The notes: generated from the sequence alone by a model not told the origin. Positions 8,174 to 16,133 are shown, counted from the stretch's first letter. The stretch is DNA of 25,675 bases from Chloroflexota bacterium (GCA_021777365.1 JAJYDP010000001.1:1-25675); one strand, 5' to 3'. Numbers and translations are program-made.

Positions 8174-8213
8174 CATCGCGCCGGCCCTTCCGGATCGGGA
8201 GGCCGGCGCGATG
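8174..8213. terminator. Perfect 13-bp hairpin in convergent gap
   Basis: Positions 8174-8186 are the exact reverse complement of 8201-8213, around a 14-base loop. It lies 20 bases after the gamma-subunit stop and between two converging operons. There is no T-run on either strand, so termination would rest on the GC-rich stem or Rho. It probably serves the plus-strand operon. Confidence 0.55.
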
Positions 8214-8237
8214 CCGTATTCACGGCCCTTGGACGGC

Positions 8238-8271
8238 GAACGGCCGGGGTGGTGAGCGACCCCGGCCGTTC
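8238..8271. terminator. Second perfect 13-bp hairpin in convergent gap
   Basis: Positions 8238-8250 pair perfectly with 8259-8271 around an 8-base loop (GGTGAGCG). It lies 35 bases beyond the stop of the minus-strand PorDB-like gene, so it likely ends that transcript. Together with the hairpin at 8174-8213 it forms a two-way insulator between the two oxidoreductase operons. Confidence 0.55.
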
Positions 8272-8306
8272 TGGGCGATCGGTGGGTGGGACGGCGCGTC
8301 CCCGGG

Positions 8307-9989
8307 TCAGCGGACTCCGGCGAGCTCCTGGAGCTGGTGCCAGTATTCCAGCCGCTCGGCCCGCGTCGCCTGGATCTCTTCCGACGCCGCCCCGTTGCGG
8401 AAGTGCTGGGCGAACCGGCCCTCGGTCCTGGCGAAATCCACGAAGTCGAACGTGGTGCCGTCCGGCAGCTTCGACCAGTCCTCCTTCACGTTCGGGTTGC
8501 CCTGGAGCGAGAGGCGCTCATGCACCGTCTCGCCCCGCCGGGGGTCGTACGTGAAGAGGGGGAAGGCGCGCGAGTCGACCGCGAGCTTCGCCTGGCGGGT
8601 CGAGGCGTCGTCCGCGATGCCGTGCTCGGGCATGCACGGGGTGTACGCGATGACCACGGCGGGTCCCGGGTACTCGTTGGCCTCCATGATGGCGCGGTAG
8701 AAGTGGTTGAGGTGTGCCGGGGTGGTCGCGGCCACGTACACGTCACGGTGCGCCAGCATGATCAGGCCGAGCTCCTTGCGGCGCTCCGGTCGGCCGTGGA
8801 CGGCCTTGCCGAACGCCGAGAGCTTGGTGACCTGGCCACCGAACGAGGCCGTGGACGACTGACCCCCGGTGTTGGAGTAGACCTGCGTGTCCAGCACGAG
8901 GACCTTGATGTCCGCTCCCGACGCGACCATGCGCGACAGCGACTGGAAGCCGATGTCGTACATCGCGCCGTCGCCGCCGAAGACCCAGAGGCGCCGGTCC
9001 CGGTGCCCTGCCTGGTCCCAGCGCAGCCGGACGCCCAGCGCGTCCGCGGGCCCGTTCTCGAAGAGCGAGTTGGTCCACGGGACCAGGTACGGGTTGAACG
9101 GGTAGGTGCTGCCGTAGACCGTGTTGCACCCGGTCTCGGCCACGATCCCCATGGAGTCGGGGCCGTACACCTGGCGGGTGGCGGCCACCAGCATGCGGAT
9201 GGCGGACGCCTCGCCGCAGCCGGCGCACGACCCGGCGCCGCCCACGTACCCGAGCGCGTGCTCGCCGAGCATCAGGTCGGCCAGCGCCTTCTCGTTGCGG
9301 TACTCGGGCGGGGTGACCGGCAGGGACCGGAAGAACGAGAAGTCCCGCCGGTACCGCTCCAGGGTGCTCTCGCCGGTGGGCTCGCTCTGGACCTTGTCGA
9401 TCATGATCAGGGCGTCGTGACCCTCGGCCTTGCAGACGTCCACGCATTCCGCGCAGCCCTTGCAGTGCTGCGGGTCCACGAAGATGCCGAACATGGCCGG
9501 CTCGATGCCCTTGCGCGCGGGCACGTCCGCGTACTTGCGAGTGCGCACGAAGTGCGAAGAGGCCGTCTCCGCGATCTCCTCGCCGTTCGCGCTCTTCCAG
9601 GGGAACGCGCGGACGGCCGGTTCGAGCTGCGACTCCGGTACGGCGACCGCGAGGATGGCCGTGTCGGGGCAGGCGCTCACGCAGGCCATGCAGCCCACGC
9701 ACTCCTCGGCCACGAACTGCGGGATGTGCGGCGAGAGGTTGCTGAAGTCGCGGACCGCGGCCGTGCCGGGCGGGATGATGCTGCGGGCGACCCCGGCGTC
9801 CGCCGGGAGCTCGGCATCCGCGATACCGCGGCGGTAGGCGCCCACCACGGATCGGTTGAAGTCCTCGACGTACGACTCCACGTCGAAGACCACCGGCGCG
9901 ATGTCCATCGCCTGGGCGCGCGCCGCGTGCTCCTCTTCGCTCAGGGGGCCGCTGGGGGCCTCGACCACGGGGACCAGGTGCTCAGACAT
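8307..9989 (-). CDS. porB: Pyruvate:ferredoxin oxidoreductase, delta+beta half of split NifJ
   Basis: 560 residues matching the C-terminal half of NifJ/PFOR. After a linker typical of the NifJ gamma-delta junction there are two 4Fe-4S sites: C97, C100, C103, C107 (CVGCMACVSACP) and C176, C179, C182, C186 (CKGCAECVDVC, followed by Lys instead of the usual Pro). The beta domain follows: GSCAGCGEASAIR (C255, C258), TGCNTVYGSTYP (C288), the TPP motif FGGDGAMYDIGF (near 338) through DTQVYSNTGGQSS, and IAYTPCMPEHGI with the fourth cluster cysteine. All catalytic features are present, so it should be active when paired with the alpha/gamma protein. Its ATG overlaps the end of the CBS gene by 8 bases, with only a weak ribosome site. 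Substrate is probably pyruvate. Confidence 0.88.
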   Translation of the reverse strand: MSEHLVPVVEAPSGPLSEEEHAARAQAMDIAPVVFDVESYVEDFNRSVVGAYRRGIADAELPADAGVARSIIPPGTAAVRDFSNLSPHIPQFVAEECVGCMACVSACPDTAILAVAVPESQLEPAVRAFPWKSANGEEIAETASSHFVRTRKYADVPARKGIEPAMFGIFVDPQHCKGCAECVDVCKAEGHDALIMIDKVQSEPTGESTLERYRRDFSFFRSLPVTPPEYRNEKALADLMLGEHALGYVGGAGSCAGCGEASAIRMLVAATRQVYGPDSMGIVAETGCNTVYGSTYPFNPYLVPWTNSLFENGPADALGVRLRWDQAGHRDRRLWVFGGDGAMYDIGFQSLSRMVASGADIKVLVLDTQVYSNTGGQSSTASFGGQVTKLSAFGKAVHGRPERRKELGLIMLAHRDVYVAATTPAHLNHFYRAIMEANEYPGPAVVIAYTPCMPEHGIADDASTRQAKLAVDSRAFPLFTYDPRRGETVHERLSLQGNPNVKEDWSKLPDGTTFDFVDFARTEGRFAQHFRNGAASEEIQATRAERLEYWHQLQELAGVR

Positions 9990-10398
9990 CGCGACTACCC
10001 ACCAGGTGGTGGACGACGTCGGTCGTCGAGAAGATCCCGACGGGGCGCCGTCCCTGCTCGTCCACCACCACCAGGCGGTGCACGCGGTTCAGCTCCATGA
10101 GCCCGATCGCCTCCTGGACCGGTGTGTCGGTCCGGCAGGTGAGGGCGGGAGCGGTCATGAGGTGCCGTACGGAGAGCCCGGGCCAGCTGGACCACAGGTG
10201 GTCCGTGGCCCGCGCGCGGACCAGGTCGGTCTGGCTCACGACACCCACCAGGGCGCCGTCCGCGTCGACCACGGGCAGGCCGTGGATGCGGTGCTCGTCG
10301 AGCAGGCGCGCCGCCTCGGCAAGCGGCGCGTCCGCCCGCACCACGATGGGGTCGCCGTGCATCAGCTCCCCCACCGTTCTCGGCGTGGAATCGCTCAT
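9982..10398 (-). CDS. CBS-pair protein lodged between the two PFOR halves
   Basis: 138 residues made almost wholly of two CBS domains: residues ~5-62 (TVGELMHGDPIVVRADAPL ... GLPVVDADGALVGVVSQTDL) and ~76-135 (VRHLMTAPALTCRTDTPV ... LVVVDEQGRRPVGIFSTTDVV). CBS pairs bind adenosyl ligands such as AMP, ATP or SAM and usually control a partner protein. Here the gene overlaps the stop of the alpha/gamma subunit by four bases (ATGA) and the start of the delta/beta subunit by eight, so it is co-translated with both. I infer it may sense energy charge for this PFOR. It carries no catalytic or DNA-binding domain. Confidence 0.88.
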   Translation of the reverse strand: MSDSTPRTVGELMHGDPIVVRADAPLAEAARLLDEHRIHGLPVVDADGALVGVVSQTDLVRARATDHLWSSWPGLSVRHLMTAPALTCRTDTPVQEAIGLMELNRVHRLVVVDEQGRRPVGIFSTTDVVHHLVGSRDV

Positions 10399-12368
10399 CG
10401 GGACGCCTCCTGCAGGACCGCCGGCACCGGCTCGGCGCCGATGGCCGCGGTCACGTCGATCAGGGTGTCGTACGACCGCTCGATCACCGCGTAGTTCGCC
10501 TCCACCACGTTGCCGCCGCGCTTGCCGAAGAAGCGGGGCAGCAGGTCGTGGACGGCACGGAGCAGCGCGTCGCGGTCCAGCCCCGCGCGCGCCGCGAACG
10601 GCGAGACGCGGAGGAAGACCCCGACCTGCGCCACGCCCTGCATGCGGACCACGAGGTCCGGCCGGGGGGCGAACTCCGCGGCCAGGGCGGCGGTGTCGAG
10701 GGCGGTCAGGCGGATGTGGCGGGCGAGCATCTGGGCCCGCGCGTCGGCCGGCACGGACTGCCAGATCGCCGCCGGATCCCGAAGCGGCGTCTGCACGAAG
10801 ACGGTGCCGCCGTCCGCGAGCCCGGCGAGCGGGTCGCCCATCCCGAACGCGGAGACATCGTGCAGCGGCACGAACTCGACGTGGGTCAGCTCGTTGTGCT
10901 GCCGGATGGGGGCGCTCGCGATGGTGAGGTAGTACGTGGTGGGCAGGCCCTTCTTCTCCGAGCCGTAACGCGGATAGGCCTGCACGCGCAGGTCGAAGAG
11001 CTCGCCGGCCAGGGTGGCCAGGAACTTGTTGGTGGTGACCGACCCGAAGCCGCCGATCGAGTGGCCCCGCAGGCTGTAGGCGCCCTCGGGCCGCAGGTCG
11101 ACGTCGTGCGACTCGAGCGCCAGCGGGTGGCGGATCCCCACCACCACGTGCGGCTGGCGCCGGATGGCCTCCTCGTCGAGCAGCCGATCGAAGATCGCGA
11201 TCAGGTCGCCGGCCGCCACGTCGCGGCTGCCGAGCCCGGCCGAGACCGACAGGATGCGCGGCACGCGGATGCCGTCCGCCGCCATGTCGGCCAGGACGGC
11301 CTTGGTCTCGCGGGTCAGCGGGTTGTCCGCCGCCGTCGGTTCGTCCGTGCGCTCGACGATGGCCACGCTCGTGGCGCTGCGGATGATCCCGCCGAGCATC
11401 GCGGCCGGGAACGGGCGGAAGGCGGTGACGCCCACGCAGCCCACGCGACGGCCCTGCGAGCGGAGGTGATCGACCACGGTGATGGCCGTGTCCGCCATGG
11501 TCCCCATCGCCACCAGGATGTGCTCGGCGTCGTCGCAGCGGTAAGCGTCCACCAGGTTGTAGTGACGGCCGGTGAGCTCGCTCCACTCCTGCATCGCGTC
11601 GTGGGTGGCCTCGGAGAGGCGATCGTAGAAGGCGCGCTGTGCGATGCGCCCCTTCATGTAGCTGTCCTGGTTCTGTACCACGCCGGTCATCAGGCCCTGG
11701 GCGGGGTCGAACAGGTCGCGGATGGAGGAGCGGGGGTCTCCCACGTACTCCTTGAGGAGCTGGTCCTCCGGCAGGAGCACGTTCTCCATGGTGTGGGTGG
11801 TGAGGAAGCCGTCCTGCACGCACAGGAACGGGGTCTCGGTCTCCTCGGCCACGCGCCGGCAGATGGCGGTCAGGTCCGCCGCCTCCTGGGCGTTCCGCGC
11901 GAAGAGGATCCCCCAGCCGGTGTCCGCCACGCCCATCACGTCGTCGTGCCCGGCGTGGATGTTGAGGGACTGGCTGGTGAGGGCCCGGGCTCCGACGTGG
12001 AAGACCACGGGGAGGCGCTTGCCCGAGATGACGTACAGGACCTCCTTCATGAGGAGCAGGCCCTGGCCGGCCGTGAAGTTCGTGACGCGCCCACCTGCGA
12101 GCGCGAAGCCCTCGGCCGCGCTGGCCGAGGAATGCTCGGACTCGGGTTCGACGAAACGGAGGGGAGTCCCCCACAGATTCGTGCGCCCCTCGGCCACGGC
12201 GACCTGGTAGACGGCCGCCATCGTCGTGGACGGCGTGATCGGGTAGGCGCACGCCGCCTCCGAGATGCGGGTCTCGACGTGCGCGATCGCCTCTGAGCCG
12301 TCAACGATGACCGGGACGCCGGGAAACCGAGGAGGGCGTGAATCACGGAGGGACGCATTTGTACTCAT
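10395..12368 (-). CDS. porA: Pyruvate:ferredoxin oxidoreductase, alpha+gamma half of split NifJ
   Basis: 657 residues from ATG 12368; AAGGA ends 10 bases upstream. An in-frame GTG at 12374 is possible but sits too close to that site. The alpha domain carries ACAYPITPSTTMA (near residues 40-50), FVEPESEHSS and FTAGQGLLLMKE, the usual pyrimidine-binding and substrate region. The gamma domain begins near residue 420 (HVVVGIRHPLAL) with HSIGGFGSVTTNK, YPRYGSEKKGLPTTYY and ends with RFFGKRGGNVVEANYAVIE, as at the end of NifJ gamma. It stops exactly where NifJ would continue into delta, and the missing half is encoded two genes on. Together, alpha-gamma plus delta-beta give about 1,217 residues, close to a whole NifJ. 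It is the first gene of a three-gene operon. Confidence 0.88.
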   Translation of the reverse strand: MSTNASLRDSRPPRFPGVPVIVDGSEAIAHVETRISEAACAYPITPSTTMAAVYQVAVAEGRTNLWGTPLRFVEPESEHSSASAAEGFALAGGRVTNFTAGQGLLLMKEVLYVISGKRLPVVFHVGARALTSQSLNIHAGHDDVMGVADTGWGILFARNAQEAADLTAICRRVAEETETPFLCVQDGFLTTHTMENVLLPEDQLLKEYVGDPRSSIRDLFDPAQGLMTGVVQNQDSYMKGRIAQRAFYDRLSEATHDAMQEWSELTGRHYNLVDAYRCDDAEHILVAMGTMADTAITVVDHLRSQGRRVGCVGVTAFRPFPAAMLGGIIRSATSVAIVERTDEPTAADNPLTRETKAVLADMAADGIRVPRILSVSAGLGSRDVAAGDLIAIFDRLLDEEAIRRQPHVVVGIRHPLALESHDVDLRPEGAYSLRGHSIGGFGSVTTNKFLATLAGELFDLRVQAYPRYGSEKKGLPTTYYLTIASAPIRQHNELTHVEFVPLHDVSAFGMGDPLAGLADGGTVFVQTPLRDPAAIWQSVPADARAQMLARHIRLTALDTAALAAEFAPRPDLVVRMQGVAQVGVFLRVSPFAARAGLDRDALLRAVHDLLPRFFGKRGGNVVEANYAVIERSYDTLIDVTAAIGAEPVPAVLQEASR

Positions 12369-12593
12369 GCGCACAGTGTCCTTCCCGGCTGCGATGGGCG
12401 GGACGGGCCGCTCGGCCCCCTGTCAGGGTACGACGGTCGCGTTATCCCCTACGCATGGGGAGGGGACTGCACGCCTCGTCCCGGTGGGCTCCCCGCCCGA
12501 GCGGATCGCCGGGCGCAGCGCGCGGCGGCCGTGGTCCCGGGGCCGGTGGCTCCGGCGGCCGGCGGCGCCGGTGGCCCGTGGTCGCGGGGTCCG
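12369..12593. other. Upstream region of the PFOR operon
   Basis: 225 bases between the start of the PFOR operon and the stop of the zinc-ribbon gene, both on the minus strand. The only promoter-like element I see for the operon is a minus-strand TACCCT at 12425-12430, without a recognisable -35. The part next to the zinc-ribbon stop is extremely GC-rich with short inverted CCGGC/GCCGG runs that could form hairpins, but no clear terminator. No credible small gene is seen. Confidence 0.35.
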
Positions 12594-12788
12594 TCAGTGG
12601 CCGGCGGGATGCACGCGGCGCGTGAAGCCGCAGATGCGGCAGGTGGCGATCCCGGTCCGCTCGTCGAGATCGAGCCGCGAGGCGCATCCGTTGGTGCCGC
12701 AGAAGAGGCTGCGGTCGAAGCCCTCGCGGGTGCGGCGACGCATCCGGCGGCGGGCGTCGGTCTGGGTGTAGGTGTACGCGTTGTTCAC
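12594..12788 (-). CDS. Small zinc-ribbon protein
   Basis: 64 residues from a GTG at 12788, preceded by AGAAGGA with 5 bases between. A longer form from GTG 12830 lacks a ribosome site. The protein is basic at the start (DARRRMRRRTREG) and carries CGTNGC (Cys-x4-Cys) and CRIC (Cys-x2-Cys) spaced by about 16 residues, a four-cysteine zinc-ribbon layout. Such small proteins often bind nucleic acid or ribosomes, but I do not recognise a named family. A good sigma70-like promoter lies about 160 bases upstream, giving a long leader. It is transcribed divergently from the ABC-DUF309 gene. Confidence 0.7.
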   Translation of the reverse strand: MNNAYTYTQTDARRRMRRRTREGFDRSLFCGTNGCASRLDLDERTGIATCRICGFTRRVHPAGH

Positions 12789-12947
12789 GATGGTCCTTCT
12801 GGGCCGCTCCGCGAGTCCTTGCGGCGGCACCTGGCTGTGGGTTCGCGGTCGCGATCAGACGGCGACCGGAACTCCGGTGTCGCGGCGCGCGCGGGGAGCG
12901 AAGCTCGACCCGCCGCGGGCGCCGTCGACGTGGTATCGACGGTCGTG

Positions 12948-12976
12948 ATTGTCGCTCCCCCGCGGCAGGGCGTCAA
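12948..12976 (-). promoter_or_regulatory. Sigma70-type promoter for the zinc-ribbon gene
   Basis: On the minus strand, TTGACG (12976-12971) and GACAAT (12953-12948) are separated by exactly 17 bases. This is the best -35/-10 pair found in the window. Transcription would begin near 12941, leaving a leader of about 150 bases before GTG 12788. That leader shows no obvious riboswitch or open frame. Confidence 0.55.
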
Positions 12977-13000
12977 ACGTGCGACCGGAACGGTCACGGA

Positions 13001-13006
13001 TACCAT
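13001..13006 (+). promoter_or_regulatory. -10 element for a leaderless ABC-DUF309 transcript
   Basis: TACCAT ends 6 bases before the ATG at 13013, the spacing expected when transcription starts at the A of the start codon. No Shine-Dalgarno sequence and no good -35 are visible. Confidence 0.4.
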
Positions 13007-13012
13007 TGGCGG

Positions 13013-14743
13013 ATGGACGACGTGATGACCCTGGAGGGCGTCTCGCTCTTCCGGGAGGGACAGCCGATCCTCCGCGACGTGGACTGGTCCGTCCGGGACG
13101 GGCAGCGCTGGGTGGTGCTGGGGCCCAACGGCGCCGGCAAGACGACGCTGCTCGAGGTGGCGAGCCTCTACCTCTTCCCGTCGACCGGGCTGGTCACGGT
13201 CCTCGGCGCGGTCCACGGGCGCACCGACGTGCGGCCCATGCGGCGTCGCATCGGCTACGCGAGCGCGGCGCTCGCGCGGCTGCTCCACCCCGACCTCACC
13301 GTCCTCGAGGCGGTGGCCACCGGCCGCAGCGGCGTCCTCGATCCGTACTGGGCAGAACCGGACGACGACGACCACGCGCTGGCCTCGGCGCTGCTGCGGC
13401 GCCTCGGCTGCTCAGCCCTCGCCGGCCACCAGCTCGGCACCCTGTCCGAGGGGGAGCGCCAGCGCGTCCAGATCGCCCGGGCACTGATGGCGTCGCCCGA
13501 CCTGCTGCTCCTCGACGAGCCGAGCGCGGGCCTGGACCTCGGGGCGCGCGAACAGCTGGTGCGGAGCCTCGCCGGGCTGGCCGCGGACCCGCGGATGCGG
13601 GCGATCGTGTTCGTGACGCATCACGTCGAGGAGATCCCGACCGGGTTTACGCACGTGCTCCTCCTGCGGTCGGGACGGGTCCTGGCCGCGGGACCCGTGC
13701 AGGAGACGCTCACCCCGAAGCTGCTCTCCGCCTGCTTCGGGCTGCCCCTCGGCGTGGAGGCGCGCAACGGCCGCTGGACGGCCTGGGCGGTCGACGATGC
13801 CGCCGACCACGAGGGGTGGCGCGGCGGAACGAGGGCGGGATCCGCCGGCTCGACGCGGGGCGATGGCGCCGCGGCGGCGCGGTCCGGGCAGCCGGGCGGG
13901 GGCGGCTCCCCCGGCGATGGGTCGCGCCGTGGGCGGAGACGAGGGGCGGGCCCGGCGGGACCCGGCGATCCCGGCGTGCCGGGCGAGCGGCCGCCGGCCG
14001 GGCAGCGGCGTCCTGAGAGCGAGGCCCGTCCTCCGGCAGACACGGCCGCGCCCGGGAGAGGGCGCGAGCCGGCCGCGGCGGGTTCGGGGCCGATGGGGGG
14101 CGGCGCCGATCCGGCGGCCCGGAGCGGATCCACCGAAGGGGCCGCGGCCGACGAGGAGCCCCCACCGCCGGGCGACGTCGCACGCGGCGGGCTCGTGCGC
14201 GACCCGGACGGTCGCCTGAAGGCATTCCGGCCGCTCGATCCGGCGGCGCGCCTGGCCGCCCTGGACCGGTTCCTCGACGCGTACCTGGCCGGCGAGTTCT
14301 TCGAGGCGCACGAGATCCTGGAACCGGGGTGGATGGGCACGGACGATCCGGCCGAACGCGCCCTGCACCAGGGACTCATCAAGCTCGCCGCGGGCGGCGT
14401 GCACGCCGTCCGCGGCAACCCCGAGGGCGTGCGCCGCAACTTCGCGGGGGCCGCGAGGCGTCTCGCGATGGTCCCGCCCGAGGCAGACGACGTACTCGGC
14501 GCGGCCCTCGCCCGGGTGGACCTGGCTGCCATCCGGGCGTGGCTCCAGGCGACGCTGGAGGAACTGGAGGCCGCTCCCGACGAGGCGGCCGGCGCCGCGG
14601 TGGCGGGCCGGGTCGCGGCGACGCCCGCACCGGTGCGGCGCTCGCCCGGGGACGTGGCGACCGCCGGGTCCGTTCCCACGGCGCCCGGCCCGGCCGCCGG
14701 GTCGAGCGCCGTGTCGCCGGGCGGCGACACGTCCGCCACCTGA
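13013..14743 (+). CDS. ABC ATPase fused to a DUF309 domain
   Basis: 576 residues in one unbroken frame. Residues 1-265 are a complete ABC ATPase: Walker A GPNGAGKT (37-44), signature LSEGE (144-148), Walker B LLLLDEP (164-170) and switch histidines VTHHVEE (203-204). Residues ~267-395 are a low-complexity Gly/Ala/Arg/Pro/Ser linker. Residues ~396-525 are a DUF309 domain: LDAYLAGEFFEAHEILEP, a tryptophan, then HQGLIKLAAGGVHAVRGN and GARRLA. A short disordered tail ends the protein. No permease gene is nearby, so it may be a soluble or regulatory ATPase. The join is odd, since DUF309 is normally a stand-alone protein of unknown function. A hidden internal start (for example near ATG 14092) cannot be excluded. 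The stop lies 15 bases from the stop of the converging oxidase gene. Confidence 0.85.
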   Translation: MDDVMTLEGVSLFREGQPILRDVDWSVRDGQRWVVLGPNGAGKTTLLEVASLYLFPSTGLVTVLGAVHGRTDVRPMRRRIGYASAALARLLHPDLTVLEAVATGRSGVLDPYWAEPDDDDHALASALLRRLGCSALAGHQLGTLSEGERQRVQIARALMASPDLLLLDEPSAGLDLGAREQLVRSLAGLAADPRMRAIVFVTHHVEEIPTGFTHVLLLRSGRVLAAGPVQETLTPKLLSACFGLPLGVEARNGRWTAWAVDDAADHEGWRGGTRAGSAGSTRGDGAAAARSGQPGGGGSPGDGSRRGRRRGAGPAGPGDPGVPGERPPAGQRRPESEARPPADTAAPGRGREPAAAGSGPMGGGADPAARSGSTEGAAADEEPPPPGDVARGGLVRDPDGRLKAFRPLDPAARLAALDRFLDAYLAGEFFEAHEILEPGWMGTDDPAERALHQGLIKLAAGGVHAVRGNPEGVRRNFAGAARRLAMVPPEADDVLGAALARVDLAAIRAWLQATLEELEAAPDEAAGAAVAGRVAATPAPVRRSPGDVATAGSVPTAPGPAAGSSAVSPGGDTSAT

Positions 14744-14758
14744 GCCGTCCGGGAGCCG

Positions 14759-16000
14759 CTACGCGCGCTCCGGGGTCGGCAGCTCAAACCGATCGATCGC
14801 CCGCTCCGCGAGCATCCGCCCGATCGCCAGCGAGGCGGTGGCGGCTGGGGACGGGGCATTGCGCACGTGGAGGATCCCGTCGCCCTCACCGAGGCTGAAG
14901 TCGTCCACCAGCCGCCCATCGATCGCCAGCGACTGCGCCCGCACCCCGGACGGGCCGAACTCGAGGTCGCCGGCCCGCAGCTCGGGGACGTAGCGCTGCA
15001 GCGCGCGCAGGAAGGCGGTCCGGGAGGCGTCCCGCCACATTTCGGCGAGCCCGGTCCGGACGTAGGGGAGGGCCATGCGCCAGAGGCCCGGCCAGGCCAG
15101 GGAGGCGGCGGCGTCCCGTGGCGAGAAGGCGAGCCTGCGGTAGCCCTCGCGGGCGAAGGCGGGGACCGCGTTGGGCCCCGCCCAGACCTCGCCGTCGGGC
15201 CGCCGGGTGAAGTGCACGCCCAGGAAGGGGAAGGCCGGGTCGGGCACCGGGTAGACCAGCCCGCGCACGAGCGGGCGGGCGGCGGGGCGGAGGTGGTAGT
15301 AGTCGCCGCGGAACGGCACGATCCGCTCGCGGCCCGCGTGGCCGGTCATCGCTGCGACCCGGTCCGACTGCAGGCCGGCGCAGGCGATCACCCCGCGCGC
15401 CAGAAACGGATCGCGCGGGGTGGAAACCAGCCAGGCGCGACCCGTCGGGGAGCCCGACACGCGCCGCAGCGCCGTCACCCGGTGGTCGGTGAGGATGCGG
15501 CCTCCCGCGGCCCGGATCTCGTCGGCGAGCGCCACGGAGACCTGCCGGTAGTCGATGATGCCCGTCTCAGGCACCCAGAGCGCCGCCAGTCCGCGGACGT
15601 GGGGCTCGATCTCGCGGATCCGCTCCGGCCCTACGCGCTGCAGGCCCTCGATCCCGTTGGCGCGCCCCCGGGACTCCAGGTCGGCCAGCCGCGGCAGGTC
15701 GGCCTGCTCCACGGCCACGACCAGCTTGCCGGTGCGCTCCCGGGGGATGCCATGCGTGTCGGCGAAGCGCTCGAGCTCCGCCTTGCCCTGACGGCACAGG
15801 CGCGCCTTGAGCGACCCCGGGCGATAGTAGAGCCCCGAGTGCATGACCCCGCTGTTGCGCCCGGTCTGGTGCATCGCGACATCGGTTTCCTTCTCGAGGA
15901 TCGCCAGCGAGATCGCCGGCGCGCGCTCGAGCAGGGCACGGGCGGTCGCCAGGCCCACGATCCCTCCGCCGATCACGACCACGTCGTACCGCTCGGTCAC
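14759..16000 (-). CDS. lhgO: L-2-hydroxyglutarate oxidase (LhgO-like)
   Basis: 413 residues, close to the usual ~400-420. The N-terminus YDVVVIGGGIVGLATARALL is the FAD-binding motif and is followed by EKETDVAMHQTGRNSGVMHSGLYY and PGSLKARLCRQG, which strongly mark LhgO within the DAAO-like oxidases. VPETGIIDYRQVSVALADE and the C-terminal GPSGVRAQSL complete the family pattern. It oxidises L-2-hydroxyglutarate to 2-oxoglutarate and in E. coli passes electrons to quinone. I chose GTG 16000, with AAGGA 9 bases upstream, because any longer frame runs into the divergent UPF0182 gene and lacks family sequence. A minus-strand TATCGT (16063-16058) is a possible -10. Its product could feed a 2-oxoacid oxidoreductase such as the one at 5057-8153, but that link is only inferred. 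Confidence 0.88.
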   Translation of the reverse strand: MTERYDVVVIGGGIVGLATARALLERAPAISLAILEKETDVAMHQTGRNSGVMHSGLYYRPGSLKARLCRQGKAELERFADTHGIPRERTGKLVVAVEQADLPRLADLESRGRANGIEGLQRVGPERIREIEPHVRGLAALWVPETGIIDYRQVSVALADEIRAAGGRILTDHRVTALRRVSGSPTGRAWLVSTPRDPFLARGVIACAGLQSDRVAAMTGHAGRERIVPFRGDYYHLRPAARPLVRGLVYPVPDPAFPFLGVHFTRRPDGEVWAGPNAVPAFAREGYRRLAFSPRDAAASLAWPGLWRMALPYVRTGLAEMWRDASRTAFLRALQRYVPELRAGDLEFGPSGVRAQSLAIDGRLVDDFSLGEGDGILHVRNAPSPAATASLAIGRMLAERAIDRFELPTPERA

Positions 16001-16072
16001 CGGGCCCCATCCTTCGTCACCGGACCCGTCCCGTCGCTCCGCCTGCGCATCGCGGACACGATACGCGCCCGG

Positions 16073-16133
16073 CCGCGTGACGCGCCCCGCCGTGACGCGC
16101 CCCGTGGTGCTGCGCCCCACCGCGTGACGCGCC
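16073..16133. repeat. Imperfect ~15-bp tandem repeats between divergent genes
   Basis: A core CGTGACGCGCCCC appears at 16076-16088 and 16091-16103, a diverged copy near 16106-16118, and a partial copy (CGTGACGCGCC) at 16123-16133, with periods of 15, 15 and 17 bases. They sit in the 214-base divergent gap between lhgO and UPF0182, beside the candidate lhgO -10. They could be slippage or operator repeats. Nothing else recognisable is in this gap except the -10 elements. Confidence 0.55.

Noticed and set aside
8286..12296. Long plus-strand frames (8286-10100 and 10548-12296) opposite the PFOR operon
   Set aside because: Both are antisense shadows with no recognisable domain; the minus strand encodes clear NifJ motifs.
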